Of a stretch of 64,000 bases of DNA, positions 31,232 through 41,483 are shown one piece after another. Source of the stretch: Solenopsis invicta. Lineage: Eukaryota > Arthropoda > Insecta > Hymenoptera > Formicidae. The stretch spans positions 21,148,501 through 21,212,500 of the forward strand of contig NC_052665.1 in the NCBI RefSeq assembly GCF_016802725.1, written 5' to 3'. Each line of letters starts with the position of its first letter. The first letter of the stretch is position 1. Made by a program: the position numbers and the translations under genes. The notes under the pieces are model-generated. The model was not told where the DNA came from. It saw only the letters and a program-made list of their open reading frames with translations, and did no database searches.

Positions 31232-31696
31232 ATGGAGCCAAATTTTGGAGATGAGACGACGATTGAAGAGGAACTATATACATACTTTTCTCTCTTACCT
31301 TCTGATATATTATATATAGTGATACAGATCGCGCAAGTTTCTCTATATGGACTACCTCCTCCTAACAGTGACGAGGATGAGGACAATCACATTGATGAAG
31401 GCGAGGAAGACATTGATGATGATGATGATGATGATGAGCAAGAGTATGACGTCGTTGCTGCTCAAAACTTATACAATTTCCTCATCTACCAAGCACCGTG
31501 TACTTTGATACAGATCATTACGGTTATATTAACAATCCTCTACGAGAGAGAGAAAGAGGAGGAGGAGGGGGAGGAGACAATCATTCCTTTCAGTCCCCCA
31601 ATTAACGTTATGGTGATTGCATCTCCGCATTCATTGTTATATGAAATGGTTTATTATTATTATGAAAACGATGAAAATGAGGAGGACAGACAATAA
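31232..31696 (+). CDS. Acidic right-end Polinton reading frame (uncertain)
   Basis: 154 codons. Two hydrophobic stretches (SDILYIVIQIAQVSLYGL and CTLIQIITVILTILY) alternate with strongly acidic runs (DEDEDNHIDEGEEDIDDDDDDDEQE; EKEEEEGEE). The acidic runs are simple GAT/GAG repeats. The order hydrophobic-acidic-hydrophobic-acidic hints at a membrane-interacting peptide or an internal duplication. No family recognised. It begins 27 nt after a possible AT-rich promoter and stops just before the GGC-rich edge of the right terminal repeat. It may be a real gene or a chance frame in repeat-rich DNA. Confidence 0.4.
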   Translation: MEPNFGDETTIEEELYTYFSLLPSDILYIVIQIAQVSLYGLPPPNSDEDEDNHIDEGEEDIDDDDDDDEQEYDVVAAQNLYNFLIYQAPCTLIQIITVILTILYEREKEEEEGEETIIPFSPPINVMVIASPHSLLYEMVYYYYENDENEEDRQ

Positions 31697-31796
31697 CAGT
31701 GTGGCGGCGGCGGTGGCGGCGGCGGTGGCGGCGACAATAACAGTGTGGCGGCGGCGGTGGCGGCGGCGGTGGTGGCGGTAAGTTCCTTTTTAAAGA

Positions 31797-32530
31797 AATT
31801 TTTATTTTCCTGACCGCCGATTACGCGCGCTGGCGGCAGCGGTCGCGGGCGGCGAGCGCGGGCGGCGGCGGCGGCGGCGGGCCCCGCGAAAATTGCCCGC
31901 GGGCGGCGGTGGGCCCCGCGGAAATCGCCGCGGAGAACCGCCGTGAAATCGCCGCGGAGGAGCGCCACGAAATCGCCGCGAAATACGCCGCGGAAAACCG
32001 CCGCAAAATACGCCGCGGAGAACCGCCGCAAAATACGCCGCGGAAAACCGCCGCGGTATTTTAAAAATACATGCCGGTTCAAAGCCATGGGATTCCTCTC
32101 TCTCCCCAACATCATCCTCGGCGGTACATACCGCTCTGCCGCGCGACTTACCCCCACCTTTCAATCCCACCTCTAGATCAGTGGGTGACACCACCCTCTG
32201 CATCTTGAGGATCACCACCCACTCCCTGTATCATTCCCCGGACCGCGGGCTGACTCCCACGCGCGGGTCAGTTCAGCGGGCTGACCCCCACCTCCCAAGT
32301 TAGGTCTCGGGGGTCACCACCCACTCCCTGTATCATTCCCGGGTAGGACCGCGGGCTGACTCCCACGCGCGGGTCAGTTCAGCGGGCTGACCCCCACCTC
32401 CCACGTCAGACCCTGCGGGTAACCACCCACTCCGCGGTACGTACCGCAGGTACCCCCGCGCCTACATTCCCCCCTCGCCCCTCACCCCCCCTCATTGCTC
32501 CCGAATTAGAACTGTCATAGTCTTCCTACT
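31797..32530. repeat. Polinton right terminal inverted repeat
   Basis: About 734 bp, the inverted partner of 16087-16842. The copies differ mainly in the length of the CCGCCG tract (shorter here) and in very few substitutions. A GGCGGCGGT-rich run (31701-31780) precedes it. Confidence 0.9.
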
Positions 32531-32536
32531 TACAAG

Positions 32537-34547
32537 AATTTTTAAAAGATCTCGGAATAATTTTCGTCGCGACACCGGTGCGCGCGGGCGCACTCTCCTC
32601 GCGACTCGTACGATAATTCCGTCTATCTTTACGGGACCATCAAAAATAGTATTTTTAATAAACTTATTAATTTCAATCTAGAAATCATTTACATTCACTC
32701 TCGGCTTGCACTCCGTTGCACTATATTAAAATCCCGTAAAAATTAACCGCTAGAGTCTTCTGAAAATTCTAGATCAATAAAAAAATAGTTCGTGTTGTAA
32801 AATTCTAATTCTTTCGCTACGTAACGACTCAGAAAAATCAGCACTACAGTTCTGCGCGCTCAATTCCAAGATCCTTGGGAAATTACATTTTATATTGAAT
32901 TTTAAAGCTTCGAAATTAATTCTTGATCTCATATGCGATTCCCTCTTGAACTCGCGAGCCGCGCGGCACGCAGAGAGCGTGATCATTAAAGGGCTTACCT
33001 GTATTGAAAAACTAACAGAAATCGGAAATCTCTTCTCCCTGGTATCCCTCGTCTACAACCAGATGGTATAAATACGACGCGAAATCGGAAATCACTTCAC
33101 TTCTATCGAGTCAGCAATCGGAAAGAGCGCAACCCAGCGCAGCCTCCCAACTGTAGATTGCTGATAAGATAACGGATGGGTCAATAATTAGAACTTTCAT
33201 GGAGGATCTTAGGATCTCTCTCTCTCTCTTGACCTCCACCCTTCCGCAGAGCCTTTTTCCTAACTCCGATGTCGAGGGCGGCAGCCAGGTAGTGCGCTGA
33301 ATGAGCCTCGCTCAAACAGCGTCTCCTCGGTGCCTGTCTAGACAAGGAAAATCTACTCTATCCTAAAAACGAGACGTAAGTGCGCGCTCCCGAACCCGCT
33401 CACATAGCGCCTTCGTTGACTCGCTCCTCCAATCTGCACTCCTCTCAAGACTGCTAATCCTATCGAATAAAAGCAGAGACGAGACTTCTCGAATCCTCGA
33501 TGGAAGATTTCTATCAAGCTCTTACTCTCATAAGTTCCTTCTTAATTTTTTTAGATCGCGTTAAAACCACACACACACACACACTCGCACGCGCTCATTC
33601 TCTCTCTTTTCTCTTCTTTTACGTTCACAACGGTAAGAAGTTCTATTCGTAGACTCTGGTGGCAAGCTTTCAAAATACAAACTTACTAAAAATGATATCC
33701 ATCAGGCAACCATGGGTAAAAGGACTCACAGAGGGAATCGAGCCGGCCGACGGGCATTTTTAAAAGAGCTCACTGCCTTTGGGACTTTCGATCCCTCAAT
33801 TTTTGCTTAAGGGGCGCAAAGACAAGAAACAACTTCCCCCGCAGCAGGCACTCCGCGGGAGGGAATAAAACCCCTTCCTCTCCCCCGCCTAGAACGCGCG
33901 GCTTCGCTGCCATCGCACCTGCCCGATTTACGGAGGAGGTCGGCGAAGACTCTTTCCGACTTCGTGCCGCAACGAAGGGCTACACGACCTCTCCCTCTTA
34001 GCCGGGTCGCCCGACTGTCCTCCGCAGACCAATCCCTAACCCAAGGAGGAAAACCGACCATAAAGAAAATAGAGAATGTCCGTTGTTCTCTCCAAATTCT
34101 GTCATCCGGCAAGACAATCTTAAGATCCACTCGAGACCTCAACAAGATCGTAGACAAACCGGAAACACTATAACCCATCCTCGCTTGTCTTTGACTAAAT
34201 TTCTTTCTCTTTCTCACATTAATTTTGATTATTCGCGCGGTAGTATTAAGACAAAATTATACTTGTAATTACATTATTAGATTTATAATTAATAAAAGAT
34301 TGAAGGCTAAAATCAAGTTCTGACAGTTTCTTTTCTCTTTCCTTTCTTTTCACCTTCTGTACCACGCATCCTCTTCCACGTAACAGTCAAACCTCTTCTA
34401 AAATACAAAAAAAAAAAATGGTTTAACTAATAGATAATTGTTGTCATGAGGATAGGCATAACACCCGAATCATGACGACTGGTGACAGCGGCCAAAAATC
34501 AAAACCCCATTACGACCCGCCAGTTTACAGACCCGGCGGATCGTAAC
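32537..34547. other. Right part of the Polinton-split LTR-like unit
   Basis: No convincing gene. It contains a short CACACA run (33574-33588) and GC-rich stretches at 33830-34020. The strongest frame (33807-34217, minus) has no recognisable domain and I do not call it. The unit ends at 34547 with CGTAACA. Confidence 0.4.
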
Positions 34548-34840
34548 ACACAGTATTTTAATTTTATAAAATTCATTGCTATTTGATTTAGATAAATATT
34601 CCGAATGAATATTTCTATCATATCAAAACTTTAATACACGATCAACCCGTAATCTGATATTGAAGAGATAATAGTGAATGAAAATTAACAACAAAGTACC
34701 GGCAAAATTCGTTATCGTTACTGTAAAAATATAATAACGTCACTCTTACCATTACAGACAGAAAAGGTAAAGCTTATTATCGTAAAAAAGTAACAAAACC
34801 GATAACAGCGTTATAAATCACGCGTTATTTCCCAACCCTG

Positions 34841-35340
34841 CATGAAAGATATATAAAATGGATGATAAGAGTAAATTCGAGGACGGGTTACATAATCAGA
34901 GAAGAGCTACAAAGGGATAAATTAAAGTTAAAAGCTTGAAAAAAAGCATAAGAATTTGAGAGCAAGATTAGCGGAAGGAAAGGGAAATGAGCTGGCAAGA
35001 AGTTACATGGAGATAAGAGGAAAGGCGAAGAGGGCTGGAAGGATATCGACGCAAGAGAAAAAAAATAGAAGTTCTTTAAGGAAAAAAGGAGTTGAGAGAG
35101 ATAGAGAACAAAAGGGAGGAGAGGGTGTTTATTTCAATAGATATAGTGGGATAAAATCAAACAGAGGGAAAAAAGATAGGAGTTTAGATATTCGAGATAT
35201 AATAAATGGTATGAGAGGGTTAAGAGAGAAAAGGGATATCGAGATATTTAAAGAAAGGATAGGCAGATGGAGGAGAATTGCAAGATACAAGTTGAGAAAG
35301 AAAGTCAAGGAAGAGAATTACTTCAACGTTCGATGAACAA
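34841..35340 (+). pseudogene. LINE fragment 4 (3' coding part)
   Basis: Reads ERYIKWM, GYIIREELQRDKLKLKA, then a charged region with ENCKIQVEK-like text, the C-terminal domain of the same LINE whose RT core lies at 11390-12143. Stops and frameshifts are frequent. The frame joins that of piece 3 once the 22.7-kb insert and one 8-bp duplicate are removed. Confidence 0.65.
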
Positions 35341-36069
35341 AGACGAATTATGTATTTGATGTGCAATCTGGAACGGATCCAATGTCATATTTCACGCTTT
35401 CGTAACAGGTAATGTTATTGAATTAAAACGCACCCAAAAAGTACCGAGTGTACAAATGTGATGTAATAAAGATACAGACTGTAACGTCCAGGATTCTTAA
35501 GGGAATAAACGACAGCAAAATTTAAAAAAAATCAAAAATTTTTCTACAGTTTTCGAAAAATTGATACCTTAAACACACCGATCCTGTAAAGTACGGAAAC
35601 GTATTTTCGGGTCTGGGAGACTTTTTCAACTGTGAGAAACTATAACTTCGATTACAATCAATATTTTCTACAATTTTTTTTAAATAAAAGTTCAGAATCT
35701 CAGAAATGTGACTGCATAATCGGCATTGCCAAAAAATAATTTATTATAAAGGAAAAACCATTAAGTAAAAATTAAAAATTGGTCAAAAATCCACTTTTCC
35801 TTCAAAAAATCATAACTTTGCAACAAAAAACTTTTAAGGACTTTCAAATACGGTGTTTTAAAGCTAAAGAGTCACATTTTCAAAATCAAATTTTAAAAAG
35901 TCATTTCTTTTAAAAAATATAATTATGTAACATGAAGAATATGAGGTATTTTTGGGCATCTAAAAATCCACTTTTCTTTAAAAAATCATATCTTTGCAAT
36001 AAAAAACTTATAAAAACTTTACAATACGGCGTTTTAAAGCTAAAGCTTCATCCTTTCAAAAAAACATTA
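35341..36069. repeat. AT-rich tandem repeats disrupted by mariner
   Basis: Degenerate ~175-bp units share AAAATCCACTTTTC, TCATAACTTTGCAA and GTGTTTTAAAGCTAAAG (35785-35880 and 35965-36068). Part of a further unit (AATATGAGATATTTTTG) lies at 37440 beyond the mariner insertion. Confidence 0.7.
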
Positions 36070-36071
36070 TA

Positions 36072-37393
36072 CGAGGTGTGTTCAAAAAGTATCGCGAATT
36101 TTGAATTTTCGCGGGTTACGTATATTCGAATTTCGATCTTTTTGTGGCGTTATGTTGGTACTCATGTCTCTCACTTATGCCGACAAGCTCAGCCATTTTG
36201 AATGTTCACTTAATTGTTGACAGCTGCTTTGCTTGCACGTGTTTTGGATCGTCTTCGATTTTTACCTATTCAAAAAAATGGATCAAAGAACCTGTATCAA
36301 ATTTTGTGTGAAAAACGAAATTAAGTGCGCGGATGCATTCCGAATGTTGACTGTGGCATACGGAGAAGCTACCTTGGACCGAAGCAACGTTTATCGGTGG
36401 TACAAAATGTTCTCAGAAGGCCGAGAAGATGTGAACGACGAAGAGCGTGCCGGACGCCCGAGCACTTCAACAACAGACGAAAAAATTAATGAAGTGGAGA
36501 AAATGGTATTGGCCAATCGTCGAATCACCGTTAGAGAAGTTGCTGAGGACCTAAACATATCGATTGGCTCGTGCCATTCGATTTTTATCAATGATTTGGG
36601 CATGAGACGGGTCGCCGCGAAATTCGTACCAAAATTGCTCAATTGCGACCAAAAACAGCATCGCATGAACATTGCTAATGAGATGTTGGACTCTGTCCGC
36701 GACGACCCAAATTTGCTCCAGAGGGTCATAACTGGTGACGAATCGTGGGTTTATGGTTATGACGTGGAAACCAAAGCTCAATCATCTCAATGGAAGCTGC
36801 CGCACGAACCAAGACCGAAAAAAGCGCGCCAAGTTCGGTCGAATGTGAAAGTTTTGCTGACAGTTTTCTTCGATTGCAGGGGCGTGGTGCATCATGAGTT
36901 CTTGCCACAGGGTAGAACGGTCAATAAGGAATATTACCTGCAAGTTATGCGCAATTTGCGCGAAGCAATCCGCCAGAAACGCCCGGATTTGTGGAAGAAC
37001 AAAAATTGGCTTTTGCACCACGATAACGCCCCTGCTCACACATCGTTGCTTGTGCGCGACTTTTTGGCCAAAAACAATACACTAATGATGCCGCAGCCAC
37101 CGTATTCCCCAGATCTGGCCCTCTGTGACTTTTTCTTGTTCCTTAAACTGAAGAGGCCCATGAAAGGACGACGTTACGCCACGCTTGACGAGATAAAGAC
37201 GGCATCGAAGGAGGAGCTGAACAAGATAAAAAAAAATGATTTTTTGAAGTGCTTCGAAGATTGGAAAAACCGTTGGCACAAGTGTATAATATCTCATGGG
37301 GATTACTTTGAAGGGGACAAAATAGATATTCATGAATAAATAAATAATTTTTGAAAAAACACAAAATTCGCGATACTTTTTGAACACACCTCG
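36072..37393 (+). mobile_element. Intact-looking mariner element, 1322 bp
   Basis: Inverted repeats of about 31 bp start CGAGGTGTGTTCAAAAAGTA at 36072 and end with the complement at 37393. They are nearly perfect and flanked by TA (36070-36071 and 37394-37395). Size and layout are typical of mariner. It sits inside an AT-rich tandem repeat. Confidence 0.93.
36278..37339 (+). CDS. mariner transposase (DD34D), uninterrupted
   Basis: 353 residues from the ATG at 36278; an upstream in-frame ATG adds 15 residues outside the family pattern. The N-terminal paired helix-turn-helix region runs to about residue 110 (ADAFRMLTVAYGEATLDRSNVYRWY, then ITVREVAEDLNISIGSCHSI). The catalytic acids are in VITGDESWVYGYD, LLHHDNAPAHTS and YSPDLALCDFFLF; 34 residues separate the last two, the mariner DD34D signature. 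The full length equals the family's usual ~350 residues, with no stop or frameshift. It would excise and reinsert the element at TA. It could well be active, but the catalytic ability of every other residue cannot be judged by eye. Confidence 0.93.
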   Translation: MDQRTCIKFCVKNEIKCADAFRMLTVAYGEATLDRSNVYRWYKMFSEGREDVNDEERAGRPSTSTTDEKINEVEKMVLANRRITVREVAEDLNISIGSCHSIFINDLGMRRVAAKFVPKLLNCDQKQHRMNIANEMLDSVRDDPNLLQRVITGDESWVYGYDVETKAQSSQWKLPHEPRPKKARQVRSNVKVLLTVFFDCRGVVHHEFLPQGRTVNKEYYLQVMRNLREAIRQKRPDLWKNKNWLLHHDNAPAHTSLLVRDFLAKNNTLMMPQPPYSPDLALCDFFLFLKLKRPMKGRRYATLDEIKTASKEELNKIKKNDFLKCFEDWKNRWHKCIISHGDYFEGDKIDIHE

Positions 37394-37395
37394 TA

Positions 37396-38198
37396 TTATT
37401 GTCATTTCTATTAAAAAATGTACTTATGTTACAAGGCGAATATGAGATATTTTTGATAAAATCGTGTCTAAAATTGAAAATTGATGTGTTTCATGATATA
37501 TTTCGGAAAAACTCCCTTTTCTACAACATTTTATAGTATTCCAATTTTAGACAGAGTATATGCAAGTAACAACCGCGAACCGACCTGTTCAAACGTATTT
37601 TGTTCAACTTTTTTATGTAAAATACTCACAATAAAAGTTACACTTACACACTATATGGGTCGCATTGACCCTAACAAAACTTTGCTGCCGTGCCGTTCGA
37701 ATTCTAGTTGACCAAAAAAGTTGATCAACCATATCAATCGAAAGAGAAGATTTCAAACTTTTTTTATGTCTTGGTCCAAACCTCCTATCTCATTTCGTCT
37801 TCACAGAGAAAGCGTTTGAAACTTCATATGGGATTTCTCAGACCCACTTACGTGTTTAAGGGTTAAAAATATGCTCCTGAAAGGTTTTTATGAAATTCAA
37901 AGTATTTTCTCGATGTATGAGTTTTAAAAAACAAGTACACAATGCTGAAATAAGCATGGTTAGTCTCCTTATACTGAACGCAATCAAGAAGTCTTTTGAC
38001 CTTGCAGTTTTGTGTACAGGCATCAGATTGCGGAAGTGTAAAAAAAATAATAAAGATCTGAAAGATAAAGGAAAACTAACGGATAAAATTATTAATAACA
38101 TATCATCTTATTATTTCAATCTCGTTATTCACAGATTCACAAGGATTCCGTGAATAATATAATAAAGACTCTCGAACTAAAATATAAAAATATATTAT
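37396..38198. other. AT-rich spacer with a possible piggyBac-like end
   Basis: No gene. GTGGGTCTGAGAAATCCC in inverted sense ends GTGTTTAAGGG at 37863 followed by TTAA, which resembles a piggyBac-type terminus (TTAA-CCCTT). The matching other end was not found, so it is probably a truncated MITE. Confidence 0.35.
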
Positions 38199-38304
38199 AT
38201 AAAGAGGAGGGCTAATGAAAGTGCTGCGCGGTTAATTTTGCGCGAAAGTAAATAGTCATTTATAGACTGAGAATCATTTAATCGATTGACATTATTCTTT
38301 AAAC

Positions 38305-38333
38305 GTTTCGACTCTCTTTGCAGTCATCATCAG
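38305..38333 (-). ncRNA. Hammerhead-ribozyme-like core in Penelope-like element
   Basis: On the minus strand CTGATGA (38333-38327) is followed by T, then GACT-loop-AGTC (4-bp stem II), GAAAC (38309-38305), and a predicted 5-bp stem III ending ..ATGTC at about 38287, where the expected cleavage base C lies. Penelope-like elements are known to carry hammerheads in their repeats. Stem I is weak as I can draw it, and there is an extra U before stem II, so activity is uncertain. The plus-strand copy (42019-42046) has GACAC instead of GAAAC and should be inactive. Confidence 0.5.
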
Positions 38334-38940
38334 CAAAAAAATTTAAAAATACATAAATCGAAAATTCGTAAGCGAACGTGTCTTCTTAACAATTCAGTAT
38401 TCAAGCCATCGCCGATCTCATATAGTTGTCACTATCGTTTGGCCGAGTCCAGAGTGAAAATTATTTCAACTTGATCTGGGGGAAGGTTTGATCACCCTAT
38501 AATTGATGTTGTGTAATAGTAACTTTTAAGAGTTGTAGGTTTGAGTGACTCACCATTGAAAATCGACGATGACTTGCGAAGTCATGGATAAGGCGTTTTA
38601 CACTAGTAATTATCGAACGGAATTAGGGAAAGCCGCAGTCAGTACGAGATGCTTCCAATCGAGCGATTTCCAATAGACTGGTCGTTAAGCGTAAATAAAG
38701 CAAGTCGGAGATACATAAATTCAATAGAATACAGACAAGCAACTCAAAACAATAAGTATAAGTCGTAGAAAATATAAACAAAAGTACGTAACTCCGCCAT
38801 GAAGAAAATGTGTCCGTTAAATAAATAAATTAATACATAGACGTTTAAAAAATACTAAAGAGTCGGATCATAAAAATACATACATAAACTAGATACATAA
38901 ATAATTGAATAAGTGAACGGACACGTAAAAAGTTCTTACT

Positions 38941-40997
38941 TTAAAATCGCAATTTCTCTAACAGAGAAAGATACGCATAATGTAAAGATTTGGTGTCCGA
39001 TTGTGAGTTCAAGCCATTCTTTTGCATCTGTATGTGCAATATTTTGGACACTAATCGCTTACCAAGGAAACGTTCAGAGTCAAGGATTTTGATGCTCTCC
39101 CAGTCGTACTTATGATTAAGTTCTACACAGTGTTCAGTAATTACGGAGGGATTCCTAGTGTTCCAATTAATGTTGTTGCAATGTTTAGTTATTCTTGTTT
39201 TCAGTTTCCTGCTTGTCTGGCGTACGTATGAAGCATCGCATTCTTTACAAGCGATTTTGTATACAACATTTTTCATAGAGCTTGTTGGGAGAGCATTCTT
39301 CTGTCCTTTAATAAACCTGTTTAATTTGTTGAGACTAAAAAAGGCCGGTTTTACATTTAGATTCTTTGTGATGGATAAAAATTTTTCAGAGATATTGGGA
39401 ATATATGGTAATAAGAACCAAGGAGTTTTTTACTTTACAGTGGAATCATTCGTGTTCTCTGTTTGTTTGTGTGTGTGTTTATGAATCAGTGATTTCAACC
39501 GGCTGTTAATAGTCTCAAAGATGAACTTTACAAGGTAGTCATTATGTAACAGTATATTAATGATAAACTCAAAATTCTTTTTATGAAATTTAGGATTAGG
39601 TAATAAGAATTTTTTGTCAACCATTCCCATAATGGTCCCTCTTTTTTGTGTCAGTGGGTGTGCCGAGAGAAAATTAAGGTATCTACCTGAAAAAGTAGGC
39701 TTGTGATACCAGTCAAATTCTAAACGTGTGTTCGCCTTACTAATAGTAACATCTAAGAAATTGATACTCTTCCCCCCTATTTCTATTGTGAATTGAAGAC
39801 GAGAGTTGAAGGTCGATAAGGTGAAATCAATTGAATGCTTCGGGACAGCTGTCACAATATCGTCAATATCATATGTGAAGTAGAACAGTAAACGTATTTC
39901 AATTTTCTCCAGAGCCTTAGTCTCCAGATCTTGCATCACTAAATCGGCTATTACAGGGGAGAGAGGGGACCCCATTGATGTGCCGAATTTTTGTTTATAA
40001 AAGTTATTGTCAAAGGTAAAAGATGTCGAGTTAATTGTACTGCTTGTAAAAATTCGTGCTTGGAAATGTTACATATACTCTCAAGATGTTGCCATCTATT
40101 TGAGAGAGTGTTTAGTGCTAACTCGACTGGGATGTTCGTGAATAGTGACACAACATCTAGAGAAATTAAAACGTGATCAGCCTCCAACCCTACTCCCTTT
40201 AACTTTTCAATTAGTTGGAAACTATTCTCAACCTTGCTGAAGGCATCTGGGATATTGTCGGATATAATTTTGTGTAGATATGTTGCTAGAGCGTACATGG
40301 GACTATCAATTGAAGATATTATTATTCTCAGGGGACATCCCGGTTTGTGAATTTTGGGAAGTCCGTACGCTCTCGGGAGGTTGCCGTCACTATAAAAAAT
40401 CTTTTTATATGTTGACGGCGTGATAAAATTCTGATCTTTCCGTCTCGTTAGCAGTCCACGCACATTCTTAGTCATGCTATTAGTTGGATCCTTTTTAACA
40501 ATTTCGTAGATGTTTTGGTCTTGTTGTATCCCCAGCATTTTTTCCTTATATACCTGGCTGTTTAAGGCTATAGTGATGTTACCCTTGTCAGCTCTCGTGA
40601 ACACAATCTGGGTATTCTTCCGGAAGAAATTAAATGTGGATTTAGTTAAAGAGTTCAATCTGTCATTATTGTCATTCTTCCTTTGCGGAAAAGATAAGAG
40701 ATTGTTAAAAATTGGTATCGCAGAATTTCTCGTGTCTAAATGTAATGACGGATTAATTTTTTCTAAATTGCTTTCAAAATTCTTGATGTATGTAAAAATT
40801 ATTTTGTTTCTGTCTATTAGAGGTAACGAAAAATTTTCTCCGAGTTGCAATAACATTTGGACTTCCGTTGGGATATGAGTCAACGATAAATTTATAAACC
40901 ATTTATCTCGAGTTTCATATATGGATGATTTGATTGGTTCGATGACAAACCTTAGGGTTGACCTTGATTTAAAGTTTGTGCTCCCGAAAGATACCAC
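38941..40997 (-). pseudogene. Penelope-like RT + GIY-YIG polyprotein, broken
   Basis: The coding order on the minus strand is as follows. First, 40997-39951 with LLQLGENFSLPL, ADKGNITIAL, the Penelope-type RT block LPRAYGLPKIHKPGCPLRII, and DVVSLFTNIPVELAL. Then a frameshift near 40050, then 39975-39430 with MGSPLSPVIAD, the catalytic region YDIDDIV (YxDD normally YIDD) and INFLDVTI. A TAA at 39430 is followed in the same frame by 39429-38941 with the GIY-YIG endonuclease (VVYKIACKECDASYVRQTSRKLKTRITKH) and the terminal YLSLLEKLRF. So one stop and one frameshift disable it. RT copies RNA at a nick made by the endonuclease. Confidence 0.85.
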
Positions 40998-41000
40998 TGT

Positions 41001-41483
41001 TTGAAAATGTTGGTTCGTTGTTGTTATCCGAATAGTAATATAAAATTTTTATCCATCACGAAGAATCTAAATGTAAAACTGGCCTTTTTTAGTCTCAACA
41101 AATTAAACAGGTTTATTAAAGGACAGAAGGATGATCTCCCAACAAGCTCTATGAAAAATGTATACAAAATCGCTTGTAAAGAATGCGATGCTACATACGT
41201 ACGCCATACAAACAGGAAACTGAAAACAAGAATAACTGAACATTGCAACAACATTAATTGGAATACTAGGAATCCCTCCGTAATTACTGAACACCGTGTA
41301 GAACTTAATCATGAGTTCGATTGGGAGAGTATCAAATTTCTTGACTCTGAACGTTTCCTTGGTAAGCGATTAATGTCCGAAATGTTGCACATACAGATGC
41401 ATAAGAATGGCATGAACTCACAATCGGACACAAAATATTTACATCATGCGTATCTTTCTCTGTTAGAGAAATTGCGATTTTAA
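41001..41483 (+). pseudogene. Inverted partial Penelope-like copy (GIY-YIG endonuclease)
   Basis: 160 codons, open. FLSITKNLNVKLAFFSLNKL starts the similarity, and the endonuclease core is VYKIACKECDATYVRHTNRKLKTRITEH. Relative to the other copy one Val is missing from VVYKI and the glycine position of GIY-YIG is replaced (H for R/G in YVxxT). It lacks the RT domain entirely. It is listed as a pseudogene because it is a truncated retrocopy, although this frame itself is uninterrupted. Confidence 0.75.

Larger units (their letters stand above)
16087..32530. mobile_element. Near-complete Polinton (Maverick), 16.4 kb
   Basis: The left terminus AGTAGGAAGACTATGACAG and right terminus CTGTCATAGTCTTCCTACT are perfect inverted repeats with the AG...CT ends expected of Polintons. 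They are flanked on both sides by TACAAG (16081-16086 and 32531-32536), a perfect 6-bp duplication. Gene content is diagnostic: family B DNA polymerase, retroviral-type integrase with chromodomain, FtsK/HerA-type packaging ATPase, adenain-like cysteine protease, and minor and major capsid proteins. Leftward genes (integrase, a small coiled-coil protein, an acidic 371-residue protein, ATPase) face the rightward polymerase. Rightward virion genes fill the right half. Terminal repeats are nearly identical, suggesting a young insertion. The polymerase frameshift is the only certain lesion. Confidence 0.96.
15341..34547. mobile_element. Large LTR-like unit (2.76 kb) interrupted by the Polinton
   Basis: The left end TGTTACGTCTGG (15341) and right end GGATCGTAACA (34547) share inverted TGTTACG/CGTAACA termini and are flanked by the identical 4-mer CACA (15337-15340 and 34548-34551). 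Without the Polinton and one TACAAG copy the unit is about 2.76 kb. Neither end sequence recurs internally, so I read it as a solo LTR rather than an element with two LTRs. A short direct similarity (CGTAACGATTCAGAAAAATC at 16012, CGTAACGACTCAGAAAAATC at 32821) lies on either side of the Polinton. Orientation is unknown. A tandem 37-bp duplication (ATTAAACCCTCTAGAAAAATC) lies at 15418-15490. Confidence 0.6.
12144..34840. mobile_element. hAT-like insertion splitting the LINE, now host to several later insertions
   Basis: Left end CAGGGAATG at 12144 and right end CCAACCCTG at 34840 are inverted, imperfect hAT-type termini (CAGGG...). Both arms continue with runs of GTTACT/GTAACG-like sequence. 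Flanking 8-mers are CAGGAAAA (12136-12143) and CATGAAAG (34841-34848), a diverged 8-bp duplication as expected for hAT. Removing the insert and one 8-mer joins LINE reading MQE to RYIKW in frame. After subtracting nested elements (12294-14095 and 15341-34547) only about 1.7 kb remains as hAT-like DNA, without a recognisable transposase, so it was probably non-autonomous. Confidence 0.68.

Noticed and set aside
33807..34217. 136-codon Arg-rich minus-strand frame
   Set aside because: Probably LTR sequence read by chance; an opposite-strand frame overlaps it and no domain is seen.
34956..35336. 126-codon frame taken as an independent gene
   Set aside because: Shadow frame of the LINE fragment; the LINE-like reading is in other frames.
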